From the NCBI GenBank assembly GCA_023333565.1, contig JAJKFH010000102.1, forward strand, positions 3,038,001-3,102,000: a stretch of 64,000 bases of DNA, written 5' to 3'. This DNA comes from Puffinus mauretanicus. Taxonomy: Eukaryota > Chordata > Aves > Procellariiformes > Procellariidae. This document shows positions 13,723 through 26,065 of this stretch, piece by piece (within the stretch, counting starts at the first letter, position 1; every line of letters begins with the position of its first letter). The position numbers and the translations under genes were made by a program. Below the pieces are notes generated by a model. The model made no database searches, had not been told where the DNA came from, and saw only the letters and a program-made list of their open reading frames with translations.

Positions 13723-15851
13723 AATCTTGGTCAGTGGATGATACTCTGGTTTTCAACTTGGAAATAAATGTCTCAGTACATTGTTGGGGGACAGACCAAA
13801 TCAGACTGTTGTTAGGGGATACGGTGCTGGGGGAGAAACAGTCTGTTGGATGAGTTGTACAACTGAGCTTATAACATTTTTCTCTTGCATAGCAGCATAA
13901 TGTCTCTACGAAGAAAATTCCAGTTCACTAACTTATGCTCTTCCTAGCTAAAACTATTCTTGTATCTTCCTCCTCTGTGTGCCCTTTGTACCCAGTGGTT
14001 TGGTGCTGTCTTGCTAAGCAATTCCTTTCTTTTGCTCCGCGTTGCATCTGTTTCAGTGGTAACTGAGGCTATTCCTATATGTGTCTGTGAAACTCACTAC
14101 AATGAGAGGTACTGTGTAATATAAGATCTGATTAGAACAGGGGGTTTATGCATGTTTTCAGTTCAACAGGTAACCTTTCCCTCCTTATTGCAAAAAATCC
14201 ATCAATTCAAGCTTCTATTCTGTTCAGCGGTTTTTATTTCTTGTCCTCCAAATTAATCCTCTCTGCTAAGAAACAGTAATGTGCACCATTACGTACATTA
14301 CAGTTACATTTCAGTGATTATTTCCTTTTGGAGTATTTGCAGAGACCTCAAACAAGAAAGTCAACTGTAACATAGACACGTGCCTAGGAGGAGTTTTACT
14401 GAGACCACCAGCTCATTTCACATAGGTCATCAAATGGCTTTCAAAGCACCCGCTGCCTTGGACTGGTTTTGAACCATTGACTTAGGGTGGAAATACTTCA
14501 TATCCATTACTAATCCCCTGAGCCAGCTGGCCTCCCACCCACATGGTCATTATTTTTAAGGAAAATCAATTAAGTGCAGAAATTCAGCTTTGTGTTCTTT
14601 CACTTAGGTCTCCAGCGTTCTGTGCTATGTCAGGGAACCTTTATGAAGTCTGGGAAAAATGTAGAATAATCAGGAGACTGCAAAGGGGTGAAGCTTGCTT
14701 TTCTTTCTAAACTGCAGAAAAAAAACCCCCATATACTTAACTAGCAAAAATGACTCATAACATTTCATGCTAATTACAACTTTCTCTCAGTGCTGCTTGA
14801 ATTCTGTTGTTCCTCTCCAGACTTGCTGGGCTGTTTGGTTTCAAGGGTTTTCCTGGTTTTGGTTTTTTTCATTTTTGTCGAAGTTTAGAAAGAATTGTGC
14901 TCTGCAGCTGAGTGTGTATAAAGCGACATATTAGCTCCCTTTGAATCTCATAGGGAGCATTTTAATCTGATGAGTCAGAGGAGCAATAAAAACTTGTCAA
15001 AGGATGTGGATGTCTAATCATTGCAAAGTGTAGACTTCAGTAAGAGATTGACAGTCAGGGTATTTTTGATGAAAATAAAATTGGTGAAGAATGATTTAAT
15101 GGTTAGGATAAGATTCCTAGTGCTGACAAGTTTTTGCTGTGTTCAGTAGTACTCAGCGTTGACATGACTCTTCTTCAGCCCAGAGTGTTACCATGTACTT
15201 GCAGAAATGCCAGTGGTGATTTCACTTCAGAGGATTTGTGGCAGTTGCAATCTTTCCAGAGACGAGCAGACCTGACAAACAACACATAGATGTGCACCTT
15301 GAGTCTCCTTGCCACTACTTCCACGTTTTCTTCCCAATAAAGGTCATGAAGCTGGCACTTCAAGTTACCTCAGCATTTCAGGTAGCTACATCCTTGAATA
15401 TGAAGGTAGAAAAGGAACTGCAAAAGTGTGTAGAACAATATTATGGGAACTTGACATACTGTCTGGAAAATATGTCTGGAAAGCCGTGGGTTTCCTTTTT
15501 ACTCATATGCTTCTAAATGGATTTGCTTTATTGCCATGCCAATAAATAATTTAAGCCATTTATATTAGACAGCTTGTGATCCCATCCATTAGGCTAGTTT
15601 TTTTCTGTTATGATGGTAGAAATTTGCTTTTTTTTTATCTGGCAATTCTGTCATGGATAGCATTGTCTTAATTGGATGGATGTCTCATGCCTTACTGGTG
15701 CTCTTGTAACCTCTGCTGAGTAGAGCACCCATAAGAGTCTGTTACCATTTATAATGGAAGAGATGAGTAGTCTTATTGCCATGGTACACAAGTTAGGGAA
15801 GCAGTAGCTTGTTCCCAGTTCTGCTAAATACTTCAGGAATAGTCTTCAAGC

Positions 15852-15892
15852 TCTTTCTGTATCTGAAGTTCTTTATTTGCAAAATGGGCATA
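15852..15892 (+). mobile_element. Possible MIR/CORE-SINE tail fragment
   Basis: The segment 'gaagttctttatttgcaaaatgggcata' resembles the MIR tail 'cagtttcttcatctgtaaaatgggnata'. No flanking tRNA-like head is visible. MIR relics are old and common in amniotes, so a decayed piece is plausible but unproven. Confidence 0.3.
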
Positions 15893-16142
15893 GGATCTTT
15901 ACTTTCTAGAGACATTAGAAAACCTTTCCGGAGAGAGGTTAGGAAACTGCTGAAGAATGCTTGCTCTTGAGAATCTCTTCTGGAAATTGCTCTATTGTTG
16001 CAAAATAAAAGTTATTTTTCAGAATTGGTATTGCTATATATTGACCTTCCAGCATTTTATGTTGACTGTATTTTTTTGCCTTTTTTTCCCCACTTGGTAA
16101 CCTGTTAAAGATCAAGTGATAGCAGTATCATCCCCAGAATCC

Positions 16143-16168
16143 TTTTTTGTTTTTTTTTTTTTTTTTTT
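16143..16168. repeat. Poly(T) run
   Basis: Six T, one G, then nineteen T. The DNA to its right does not contain a reverse-oriented polyadenylation signal, so I do not read this as the tail of a processed pseudogene. Confidence 0.9.
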
Positions 16169-17119
16169 GGTTGCTTGTTCTGTTTTGTAACAGTTCAAAA
16201 TCAGTGTTTCTCCACCACCATCCTTCTTCAGCAGTGAATAAATGATTGGGTTGTTCTAATTGTTTCTTCACCTCACCTAAAGCATAAACTTCACTCACAT
16301 CTAAAGCAGGATCTTTCACCATCTAACAAATGGTCTAATTTGTTATGACAGATTTTATATTTCTATCCAAACCACAAATTCACCATTTTCCCCTCCCTCT
16401 TCACACACCCAGAGCAATGCACGCGGTTCTCATTTGTCTGTCTATATATATCTGTCAGGTTCATTTCTACTATATTTGTCATAGTTGTCGTGTCTGGAAA
16501 TGCTGGAATAATCTATTCTGGTTCTGGGATGGTGAGGAAAGAGGCGCTTTATTAGCTCTTTTGAGTGAGAGACAATGCATCAAAGTTGTGTTGTGACAAC
16601 AAAAATGTGCTAGAATTCCCAGTGGCTCTAGCTATGTCTAAATATAGCTTAAAAGCCTATGCAAGATTTGTGGTGAGCTAATTAAAGACAGGATGGTAGA
16701 AAGCGCTAAGAAGCTGCCAGTCCTAAGGGAAAGAAAATTATCTCAGTGTTTGCAGTGTTCTTTGGTACTCTCATTTACCCTGTAACTCTTAATTACTGCA
16801 ATTAGGGAATTGTTTGAATTCTGAAGACTTACTTTAGGGCCTGACCTCTCAGTGAGCTTTGTGTAAGTGGATGGATCCTGCTACTTCATATGGCTCCCCT
16901 GAAGTCCACAGGCTGATTGACAACTCAACATAGGTTCATTGCCAGTTCAACACTTCTGTTAGACCAGCAAGTTCTGAAAGGCTGTTGCTGTGCTATCCTG
17001 ATTTAAAAGCTGTTTTGTATCTGTTAGTGTCTTGGAGAATCTTTTGTCTATTTTACCTTCTAGAGGAGGCACAAATATGTGCTCTTACCTCCAGTAAACT
17101 CCTGTCAGGAATATTTTCC

Positions 17120-17869
17120 TTATTGTTTATGTTGATAAGTGTTGTTTAGATATATTCTTTGACTTTTAGCTGAGCAGGAGAGAGTAGCTAAAGTGTGATC
17201 AGATCTCTGACTTGATAAATTCAGTATGTTGCTGTGCATTTGGATTTGAAGGCAGGGATATGAACGCAGTTGTGACCCCACAGAGTCTGTTCCAAAGCTC
17301 AGTGAAGACAAAGATTTTGGATCTTTAGTTGGCTTCTGATGTGATAAGTGAGAAAATATTAAATCTACCTTCTTCTGTAAGAGCAAGACTATATTTCTAA
17401 GTGGTGTTTTTTTTTTTTTTTTCCTGACTTTCATGGTTAAATGCAGTAAGATACCCTTAAGGTACCTACAATTTTTTTTGGATTTTGGATAGCTGCTGAA
17501 ATAATAAAAAGCCAAAATACCTGAGTATAGCCATTCTCTACACAGGGCAATATGTGAATAAAAGAATAAACAAAGTAGGAAGGAAAGGTTGTATATCCAT
17601 ATAGAGCTGCTTTGGTCACCACAATGGATTTCAGCGTCTTCTCGCCCATTGCACAGTTTCAGGTTTGCCTCACATGTGACCAGAGTAAGTGTGAGCCACT
17701 TCCAGCTATCTCTGCTGCAAGGAGGCAGTGGGAAAAGCTCCAGCCTGGCTTTAAGAAAGCATGTTGTAGATATGTCAGTAGTCAGCAGCTTCCTTTCCTC
17801 TGATACCCTACCCCTCTCAGTCCTAGAAAGCCCTTTCCTGAATATGTAATAGTGTCTGTTCTCTCTCAA
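17120..17869 (-). other. Longest open frame in the window (249 codons), function unknown
   Basis: An uninterrupted minus-strand frame of 249 codons from Met to stop. A rough estimate with about 6% stop triplets per codon makes a frame this long unlikely by chance (order of 1 in 1,000 for the window), so it deserves mention. Against a gene: it crosses a T16 run (17407-17422) giving a Lys stretch near the middle, composition is Ser/Leu/Lys-rich without a domain I recognise, and shorter frames overlap it on both strands. A moderately hydrophobic patch (Leu/Phe/Tyr-rich, roughly residues 94-130) is the only visible secondary feature. It could be a young single-exon gene, a decayed pseudogene or, most probably, chance. 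Confidence 0.15.
17407..17422. repeat. Poly(T) run (T16)
   Basis: Uninterrupted T16. It lies inside the 249-codon minus-strand frame and is length-unstable in principle, which would break that frame. Confidence 0.95.
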
Positions 17870-19357
17870 GCAAATGCAAATGTTGTCAGAAGCCCTGGAA
17901 GGGAGAGGATCCTGTCTGTTGCCCTGATGGGCTGTTGGGAGGGAGTTCCTCTGAAGACACTGTGGCTTTGCTGATTTACATGCAAATAATTTGTTGACAT
18001 ATTTTCATAGACTATTTCCATGTTGTGTCTGGAAATGAGAATGATTAATATGTGTCTCATATTTCCTGCTGATACTTGCTGACTTGACCTCTTCTGTTCT
18101 AGTTACGCTAATCTTCTCCCTGCAAGGCTAAGCTGTTGTAACAATTTCCCTTTCCTCTTGATTTTTCTGAGTTAAAATGATCACCCACAATAAGGGCATT
18201 TTTGTTAGGACTACAAAATGTTTTATCCCCAGTCTTTTCTCTCTTCCAGAAGCTGCTGATTTGTGTTGTTGCTTACCCTGTTGCCTTTTCTCCTTTTGGT
18301 TTATGCCTGCTAAATCCCACTTTGCACTACGGTCATGAAACAGCAGAAGCCATGCCCGTTCTGAATCACCAGTGTCATCCTCTTTTATTGTATCTTCCAG
18401 AATACTGAAACAAATGGTGCAAACTTTTTTGGTTGATGTTTCACTTCACTGGGTAGCATAGGGTCCATTACTTACTCTGATGTTCATCTTGCTGAACTTC
18501 AAGGCCCAAATAAGTATCAAGACTGACTCTCCTGTTCCAGGATTCCTCTACAGTCAGTAGTACTTCCAGAGGAAGCCTTTATCCCAAAGGAGGATGAATA
18601 AACCTCAGGAGGTGCCCATCTTTCTCTTAAACTAAAACTAGGACAGCTCTCATCCTATGGGATGGGGGAGAGAAGAAGGGCACATGTCTGGGATTTCACA
18701 GGATAGGAAAATCCTGTGAGAGCTGTTGCTATAAGAAGTGAGTGAAAGGCCATAGGGTGGATCAGGGTGCACAGAACCATTTCGGCCACTTTCCAGCATT
18801 GGAGTACCAAGGTGAGGCACTTCATTATTTTGGGGAAGGTGCTTATAAGGTTTCCCTGAATGTAAGAGTTTATATTGCTCTGCCTGTAGTCTTGCTTATA
18901 ATAAAGATAAAAATGCAGGGAAAGTCACTGATTGTATACTCCGGAGCTATGGCATACTATGAGTGCCGAGCACTTGGGTCTTCTTGGCCTGCTCCATGTG
19001 AGACAGAAGCATCGCTGGCTCTCATGGCCAAAGGGTGTTACTGTGTTTGAACAGAGCATGCAGTGTGAATAATAGCGGGAAATTAGGAACAAAGAGCATT
19101 TAAACTTCTGATAAGCAGTTCAGCTATGCACCAAAATGTAAACATTTGGCAAAACTGTCTGGTGCATGTTTAATATTTCCAAAGATGAGTTACAATTTCT
19201 AAAAGCTTAAGGGCTTTGATGTTCTCCAGTTCCTTCAAGATGAGTTCCTCCTAAATGAATCCGTGAGGAATGGATTCTCTTTTCTAAGAACTTGTAAAAA
19301 TTCAAAAACATTTCATTTTTGTCTTTAGCAAAGCAAAGTATTGGGATGTATGAAATT

Positions 19358-19370
19358 AAAAAAAAAAAAA
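19358..19370. repeat. Poly(A) run (A13)
   Basis: Uninterrupted A13 with no polyadenylation signal or recognisable retrocopy body on its left. Confidence 0.9.
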
Positions 19371-21114
19371 GAAATATACAGAGAGTATCTTGGTCAAGGC
19401 TTACCAAAAGTTCCAGAGTTCTTGGTTGAAGACAGTTTCCATACAAACAAAAGAAATAAAAATTAAAAAAGAGAATATTAACAGTACGGGATCACTGGTC
19501 CTTGTTCAAGTAAAACCACATGTACAACAATTTTGCTGAATAAGTTACGCATACATCAAGTCCTTGCTGTCCTTCATAGGAGGAATTGGAAAAAGGTCTA
19601 CCCAATGTTCATGGAAAAACAACTACAAGAATATTTCATAGCAGTTATTTTCTCCATGAGCAAGCACTTTAAGACTAAAACAAAAACACAACGCCTGACT
19701 CTAGTGCTAAGCAATTAGGAAAGACCTTATATCCAGTAAAGATGTGGCATGTAGAAGTGTAGGCAGCATCTGCTCTGCCAGCACAGGGATCTGCCATCTT
19801 CTGTGGGGCAGTCAAACTCACTAACTTTGGGCTGGGCTCCTTTCTCTGCCCATCAACTTGAACCTCAAGGAATAGCCCTGAGAAGGAAGTTTTCAGTACA
19901 GTCTGCTAGTACTGACTCTTCCCTTCAATGTATTTCCAAAGGATAAGGGAAATCAGTTTGACTTTGGGCCTGGGATACTGATAGTTTCCCTGAATCCCCA
20001 AAGTTGAATAGATATGGAGGGAAGTCTATGTGGACAGCACCTTGCTGCATTTTTTTGGTGATAACTGTGTACTGGAATTCAGGGTAAATGTATCGTTATC
20101 AATATATTACAGTAAAGACAGTAAAAATATATTGCAACCTTATATTTTACCCCTGATCTGGAGACAACACGGTATGAGACACACACTCTGAGGGCTGCAG
20201 TCCAAATCTTCAGTGCAGGTAAGCTGATAGAGTGAGGTGTGGAAGAGTAGGCATGCCTGAAACTTCAACCCCAGCTAAGATGTGTATCTTCCTTTGGCAG
20301 AAACGACTAGGATCCTCTTGTGCCACAGATCATCTGCTACAGACTTACTTAACTATTCTAGTGCTTTTAATCATTACTTGAAAATAACTGATAAAAAATA
20401 CTCTGCCTACCTCTGTAGCTTGGAAATGATACTAGTTCTGTGTTTAATGATAGCGAAAGGTTCAGGCTTTCCGTGGAGAGGAGCCACAAAGGATTGTCTG
20501 CGGTCACACAAAAAAAATGTCTGAGGTCACTCAAAGACCCCTGAGGACTCCCAACCAGAAGAACCATCCTGCCTGGCATCATGTGGTAAAGTGAGAATTG
20601 TGGTTCAGGATCGAAATGGGTTTTTGACTTGTACTGGTGCTGAAGTCTATGGAGAATCTGCCCAGAGTAAAGGAGATATGGAAGGGGATATCCACAAATA
20701 TGTCCAGGAAAAAATGCTTTTTCCCCTTTTTTTTCTAATAGGTATGGTTTTTTTGCCACAGAATTTCAGTTTTATATGTAGGGGAAACGCAGAAGAATAG
20801 CATAGAGCTGCTTTTGTACAGCTCATCATGTACAATAAAAAGAAGTACCTCTTCTCCTCTAACTTAAATTGCTCTTTTGCTTGGGAAGTAAGTATTCGTA
20901 AGCAGAATCCCTAATATTTAGTCAGTCTCAACTCATCAGTGCAGCAGGAGTGTCCTCTGACCGCAGCCCAGGCTCGCTTTGCAGGCCTGGCGACAGAAGC
21001 AGATTCCAGAAAATTAGTTTAGCATGTCAGTCCAGCACGGACCTCCAGGCTTTGGGGGGAGGAATGAATGGAGGCACAGTTCTTGTGCAGACCATGTGGA
21101 TTCAAGACTGCCCT

Positions 21115-21140
21115 CTGATTTACACACAGGCTGAGCTCAG
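21115..21140. mobile_element. Weak amniote-repeat-like string
   Basis: 'ctctgatttacacacaggctgag' resembles the 'ctgatttacaccagctgag' portion of the old amniote repeat seen elsewhere in the window. It is too short to be sure. Confidence 0.2.
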
Positions 21141-21197
21141 GGGAGCTGCACAGGTGTATGTGAAGGCAGAAACAGGCATGTTTGTGTTTGTTTTAAA

Positions 21198-21238
21198 AGC
21201 AGTGCAGATCTGGACTACGCAGCCAGATCTGTACTGCT
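21198..21238 (+). other. 16-bp inverted repeat (hairpin) with 9-base loop
   Basis: Arms at 21198-21213 and 21223-21238 pair along all 16 positions. The only non-Watson-Crick pair is G21204 with T21232, a wobble if plus-strand RNA is made. The loop is ACTACGCAG. A further five-base complement (GCATG at 21176-21180 with CATGC at 21245-21249) could extend the stem across an asymmetric internal loop. The stem is shorter than a typical pre-miRNA, so a cruciform or chance inverted repeat is also possible. Confidence 0.8.
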
Positions 21239-22587
21239 CAGACGCATGCTTTATGTCCAACCAGTAGCTAACTTCATACCTGAGGCTAGATTACAGAGTA
21301 TGTTGTTAGTTCAGAGTGACTTTGTACTGTTGCCAAACAAGGAACAGGCTCATTGCTTATTCTCCAAATCAAAAATATATTGTAAAAAGCAACATAATGC
21401 AGAATTAAGGTTCCATGGTTTAAACATTAAACAGTCAGCAGAAGCAAAAGGAAAGACTTCTGCAGCAGTGTTAGCCCTAAGCCAGGCTATTTCTATTACT
21501 GTTTTTCCAGCTAGACATGCAGCTTACTACCTGTACTTGCTCTTGATGAAATCAGCAGTGACATTTTTGTGTGATGGGAGGCAAATGGAGCCTTAAAATG
21601 GGCTGGTATGAAGCAGTGCCAACTCGTGACTGTAAACCTTACCAGTGCATCTGGTTTAAATTGCAGCTTGAACTGACCTAAAACCATTTCACAGAATGAG
21701 GAGTGTCTCTAGAGATGGAGTTTACTCTCTATGGCTGGACAGAGAGGCTGTGGCTTGGTTTCCTTAGGAAGATAATGCTTGTAATGTCTGAATGACTGAG
21801 CCCAAAGTATGTATGCAGGTCTGTCTGGAAGCTGCAGAAACTCTTTTTTTTTTTTTCCTGTTTAAGCAGAGAGATATAATTTGGAGGTATTGAAACACAG
21901 TAAGTATGGCTCCCTGGTAATGACAGCTGCATCTTGAGCCCATCCCTACTCTTGCTTTTCCAGCCAGATAGCTGAGCTGACTCTGGCAACAGGTTTGATT
22001 TGAGCCTAGCAAAAGCCAGGCTGGCTGGAAGAATTAAAAACTGACTGATCTTCTTGTTCACGCCCAAGAAAGGTCATAACTGAACTTCAGGCCCTTCAGC
22101 GAATTGAAATGCGCTTACATATGTTAACACAACTTGAGACACTGACAGTTCTTAAGTATTTCAGGTTTTTATCAGCGAATAGCTGGCCTTGCCATGAGTT
22201 ATTTAACATGCTTCTGAGACATATGCTCTGTAAATTGGTTTAAGAAGTGTCAGCCCACAGATTGTACATCTCTTTTCCCATTCTCTGTAAACACTGGTTT
22301 AAGTGTGCAATCCTATAGATTTGCAGTCCTGGAGTTGCAGCTGAAATGGTCTTGACAAGTGGTCAAGAAGAGCAAGAGCAAATGCCTACATTTGGCAAAC
22401 AGAGCCAAAGGCTCCACTTCACTGTTATTTGCAGATCTTATCCCAGGCTCTATGGGTTTGACAAACTCATAATTTAAGATTCCTGATTAACAGTCCAAGA
22501 AATAAAGTCTGGTTTTTTTCCTCTTCCTGTTCTGTTCCATGCTGCTTAATTTTCATTTGGAGCAGATCTTTGTCTTGTGGGAGAAAA

Positions 22588-22619
22588 GTGTGTGTGTGTG
22601 TGTGGGGGGCGGGGGGCGG
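22588..22619 (+). repeat. GT microsatellite followed by G-rich tract
   Basis: About eight GT repeats run into two G6 blocks separated by single C bases. The GT part is Z-DNA-prone and the G6-C-G6-C part is G-quadruplex-prone; both are expected to be length-variable. Confidence 0.9.
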
Positions 22620-23359
22620 AAATCCCTAGAAGAGTGATGGCTGCTAAGCTTGCACAGTAGCTCATGGATAGGGGCTGGTGCTGCAAGACTCCAATGTGGG
22701 CAACGTAAATGCCTTCAGGAAGCCAGCAGGCATATGTTGGGCTGTACCGCTGCCCAGAGCAGCCTGTGGTAGGAGATCAGGAAGGGACAGAGATGGGAAA
22801 GTGGCAGCTTCAACACTTTGAAATCTCTGAAGATAGAATTTATTAAAACCCCTTTTGATTATCAGCCTGAAGAGATGGACCTTGAGGATGAGTATTGGGG
22901 TAGAGGATATTACTGTTAATCATAGCTTAAGCACATCAGTTTAGGAGCAGTAGGCTTTTTCTGAGACTGATTTGATGAGTTACCATGTATTTGCTTTTTC
23001 TGTGCTCGGTGAAGCTCAGGCCAGGTTGTCAGAAGCCATGCTTTGTGCCTCATGAAAGTGGTCTTGAATGGTTTCTTTCTCTCATCTTTCACTGAGACAA
23101 TTGGAAGGAACTGCTCTGTCTAGTCAGAATTCTTGTTAGCACCGTGCTCTGATAGTCAACCTCTCACTTGCAAGACTTTGAGTGAATTAAATTGGGGCGA
23201 TTTCCCGTGTGATGGGAAAAGCCCTGATGCAGAGTCTGACTTTCTATCAACTGTGAAACTCTGAAGCCTGGAGCTTCTCCCTGAAACAGCTATAACATTT
23301 TTCATGTGGTCCAAACATTTGTTGTGGTCCAATGTTTTCCTCTAACTTTTGGAAACAAC

Positions 23360-23420
23360 ACAATTTTTTTTTTAATTAAAAAACCAAAAAAACCCAACCA
23401 AACAAAAAAACCCCCAAAAC
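23360..23420. repeat. A/C-rich low-complexity block
   Basis: A T10 run is followed by AT-rich bases and then by repeated AAAACC/AACCAAAC/AAAACCCCC units. Blocks of this style also occur at 39.46 and 51.69 kb and are common in bird DNA. Confidence 0.8.
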
Positions 23421-23808
23421 TGTCATCAGATAGCATGACAAAAATGCATAGCATGGAAACTTCTACTCAAACAGTCAACACTGAGCAAAGTTATAACCTA
23501 CTGAAAGGGGGGTGTCCTGTAATGGAAAATGTTATGCAGGATGAACTAGACGTGAAGCTGCAACTGGTATGTAGAACTGTAAAGCCATGGGTGGCTTGTT
23601 TTTCCTTTACCTTCCCATCTAAGTTGTACAAGCAGCATTTGCCACCAAGGTTATTTTCGCATGAAATTTCAAACTAAAAGCAGAATTTACAAGCTAGTTT
23701 TTGTTGTGTTTTTCTAAAAATTATAAATATATATACTTTCAAGAAGGACCTTCCAAATTTAATGCCAGGGGAAATAATTCATACTCAGATTCTGCAAAAA
23801 GATCTTTC

Positions 23809-23822
23809 TTTTTTTTTTTTTT
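23809..23822. repeat. Poly(T) run (T14)
   Basis: Uninterrupted T14 in non-coding sequence. Confidence 0.9.
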
Positions 23823-25020
23823 CGAAGCCGTATGTAAATGTCAGCTCTGATTCCCTGACTTTGCTCAATCACTGGAATTGCTCTCAAAGGGTGGTCTCAT
23901 CCTTTCTACCTCCAGGAAGATGATGAGTGAGAGACAGACAGACTTTACATGGCCTATTGTTCTGGGCTACCAGACTGCAGTTTCGAACTCTTTGGCTTTT
24001 GCCTGTGAATCCTGAGAAAGAGAGGGGGAGAAAAAGAAACAGTCCAGTGCTTAGGAACCCCTCAGACCCTTTCTGCCTGCCCCTCAGCAGCTCCCCATGC
24101 CACCAGACAATATATGTGGGGAGATGGTGCCAGAGGAGCAGCCGTTAGAGAGGGAGAGGAGGTCCTGGGGTAGAGTGGAGGGGCTGAGTATTTTATTTGC
24201 CAGGGAATCCAAACAGGCTTTCAGCTGCCCTGCTTCTCCCCTCTTCTTTCTTTCCCCTCGCCACCATGGAAGATGACATAATTTCTCTGCAAAGTGCCAC
24301 AGTGGCCATTTCTCCAGCACGATTCCTTCTGGGAACTTTTAGACTTTGTTTGAAGACTCCTAAAGGTTCCATTACTCTTCTAATTAGGAAATAAAGAAGG
24401 CTTGTTATTTTGTAAGGGGCAAAAGACTTAAACCTTTTAAGCAATTATTTCCATGGTGCAATACTACCCATAATTGTGAAACGAAAATTGAAGCCAAAGA
24501 GATTAAGATGCCAACAATTGATTTGACATGAAAAAGAAGGGAAAAAGCCCACAAGATTTATAGTTGCCGCTTTTGTAGTAGTCCTTGCCAGAATACAAAA
24601 CCTCCCAAACATCTGGAAGAATTAGGTTAGCAAGAGTGAATGAAGGAATTTAGACACACATGAAGGGTTACAACAACAAGCAGAAGATTATTCATAGAAA
24701 CTGGATGTGCAAAATCCCCTGTGCATATGAACTGGGAAGGAGAGGAGTAAGAAAACAATGACCCAGTTTTGCCAAAATCTTCAAATTATAGGAATGAGGA
24801 GTATATGTATTGCTTAATATCAGAGCTTTCCTAGCTTTTTTTCTACCATTGCACTAGGTAAGTGTGGCTTTCTTCCTCTGCTGCTTCTGAGCATAGTGAG
24901 TTACTTGCGTAGGAATACAGTGACTCTCCCTTACTTTAGGGGCACAGGAGAACGTAGGAAGAGGTAAAAATCTGTAGGATGTCTTCAAGCCTAGATGAAA
25001 GCTTGTTTTTTGACTTTATC

Positions 25021-25032
25021 TTTTTTTTTTTT
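25021..25032. repeat. Poly(T) run (T12)
   Basis: Uninterrupted T12 followed by a pyrimidine-rich stretch. Confidence 0.9.
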
Positions 25033-25906
25033 CTTTGTACAACTTCCAGTTTCAAAAGGAGCCGATTTAAAATTGGTCATAATAAATTGATATATCACCA
25101 ACAGACTGATTCAGGAACTAGCCTTCCCATTTTACTACATGATAAAGAAGAGTTTTGGGGTAAAAAAGGTCTTCCTGGCCAGCCAGTAAAAGCTGTGCAT
25201 CCACTTAAGAGAACATGGTGTAACCATGCAGAAACTGCTGCCCACCAAAATCTGTAGCTCTTTAAGCTTAGAAAGACTTCCATTTGTCTCTCTTGGGTTC
25301 GGCTCATCCCCCGAGTTCAGCAGAGCTCAAAATTCCTGTGGGGGTTTCATGTCCCTGTTAGTATGCCTCCTCTCTTTTAGATGGCTATACTTCTCAGCAC
25401 TGTATGTCCAAGATAGTAAAATAAGTTGGTCCAGTAGTTGATTCTGTGATGCACTAAATTGGTGTGAAAGAGCTAACAATGTTGTTGGCATTGAGCAGAA
25501 GAAATAACATGCAGTTTTATTAACATTTACAATAATTATAATAATTTGTCCAGGCTCTGCAGACTCAGATGGAAGCTGCATTTTGTTTATCTTTTCTTTG
25601 CAATCTCAAAGTATAGACACTTGCTTTTTTTTCCTGTTTAAAGAGAGACTTGCTGAGTCTAGAGGATGGTTCTTTGTAAGGCCTGGAGAAATTTAAATTC
25701 ACGGTGAAGTCCTAACTCTGTGGTGTGTAACTCCAGTCCCTTCCATGCACTGTGGGGAGTCTTGTTGGGGCTTGCACTGAATATAAACAGGTCTGGATGT
25801 GACAGAGGAGGAGGAAGTGCAATGAGGATGAAAAATGGTGGATGGGACACAATAAAATTGAAGGTGTTTAGAGACCTGATCTTTGCCTGGGCAGGATGCA
25901 CCTTTT

Positions 25907-25975
25907 CCTAAAAGCCAAATGAGGTTTCAGTGTGGCTAATGTCTGGATGGGAGACCACCTGAAAAGTCCTATAAA
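25907..25975 (+). pseudogene. 5S rRNA-derived fragment (pseudogene or 5S-headed SINE remnant)
   Basis: The core at 25932-25961 aligns closely to vertebrate 5S rRNA: 'gtggctaatgtctggatggg' corresponds to 'ctggttagtacttggatggg', and it continues with 'agaccacctg' against 'agaccgcctg'. This is the internal-control-region portion of the gene. The flank 'aagccaaatgaggtttcag' can be aligned to the 5S 'aagctaagcagggtcgg' segment with several changes. The 3' end ('atgct') only loosely recalls 'ggtgctgtag'. The 5' half of a 5S gene is absent or decayed, so it cannot be functional. A retro-derived 5S pseudogene and the 5S-derived head of an ancient SINE (AmnSINE/SINE3 type) are both possible; I see no clear tRNA-like or Deu core downstream to settle it. 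Confidence 0.6.
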
Positions 25976-26049
25976 TCACAGATGCTCATCAAGGTGACTT
26001 TTGAAATTAGAGCCAGCTTGAAAATCTGCATTTGCTGTTGATTTAACAG

Positions 26050-26065
26050 CAGGAGGAGGAGGAGG
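26050..26065 (+). repeat. AGG trinucleotide repeat
   Basis: Five AGG units in tandem, directly after a 7-bp inverted repeat (26033-26039 with 26045-26051). Confidence 0.9.

Larger units (their letters stand above)
13770..17100. other. AT-rich non-coding DNA with a possible tRNA-derived SINE scrap
   Basis: No gene is recognised. Around 14.42-14.53 kb the sequence contains 'ggttttgaaccattgactta' followed about 45 bases later by 'ctgagccagctgg'. This spacing recalls a reverse-oriented tRNA-derived SINE head, but it is too diverged to name. A consensus AP-1 site (TGAGTCA) lies at 14971-14977. A T19 run sits at 16150-16168. Confidence 0.6.
17880..25900. other. AT-rich non-coding DNA, no gene recognised
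   Basis: Ordinary single-copy-looking DNA. Open frames of up to 130 codons overlap one another on opposite strands and show no family signature. Simple-sequence content is listed separately (19.36, 22.6, 23.37, 23.81 and 25.02 kb). A 16-bp hairpin at 21.2 kb is the most structured element here. Confidence 0.7.

Noticed and set aside
14412..14530. tRNA-like strings on the minus strand (gene or SINE head)
   Set aside because: The T-arm-like 'tttgaacc' and downstream 'gagcc' have roughly the right spacing, but stems do not close, so no tRNA gene is called and SINE origin is only mentioned.
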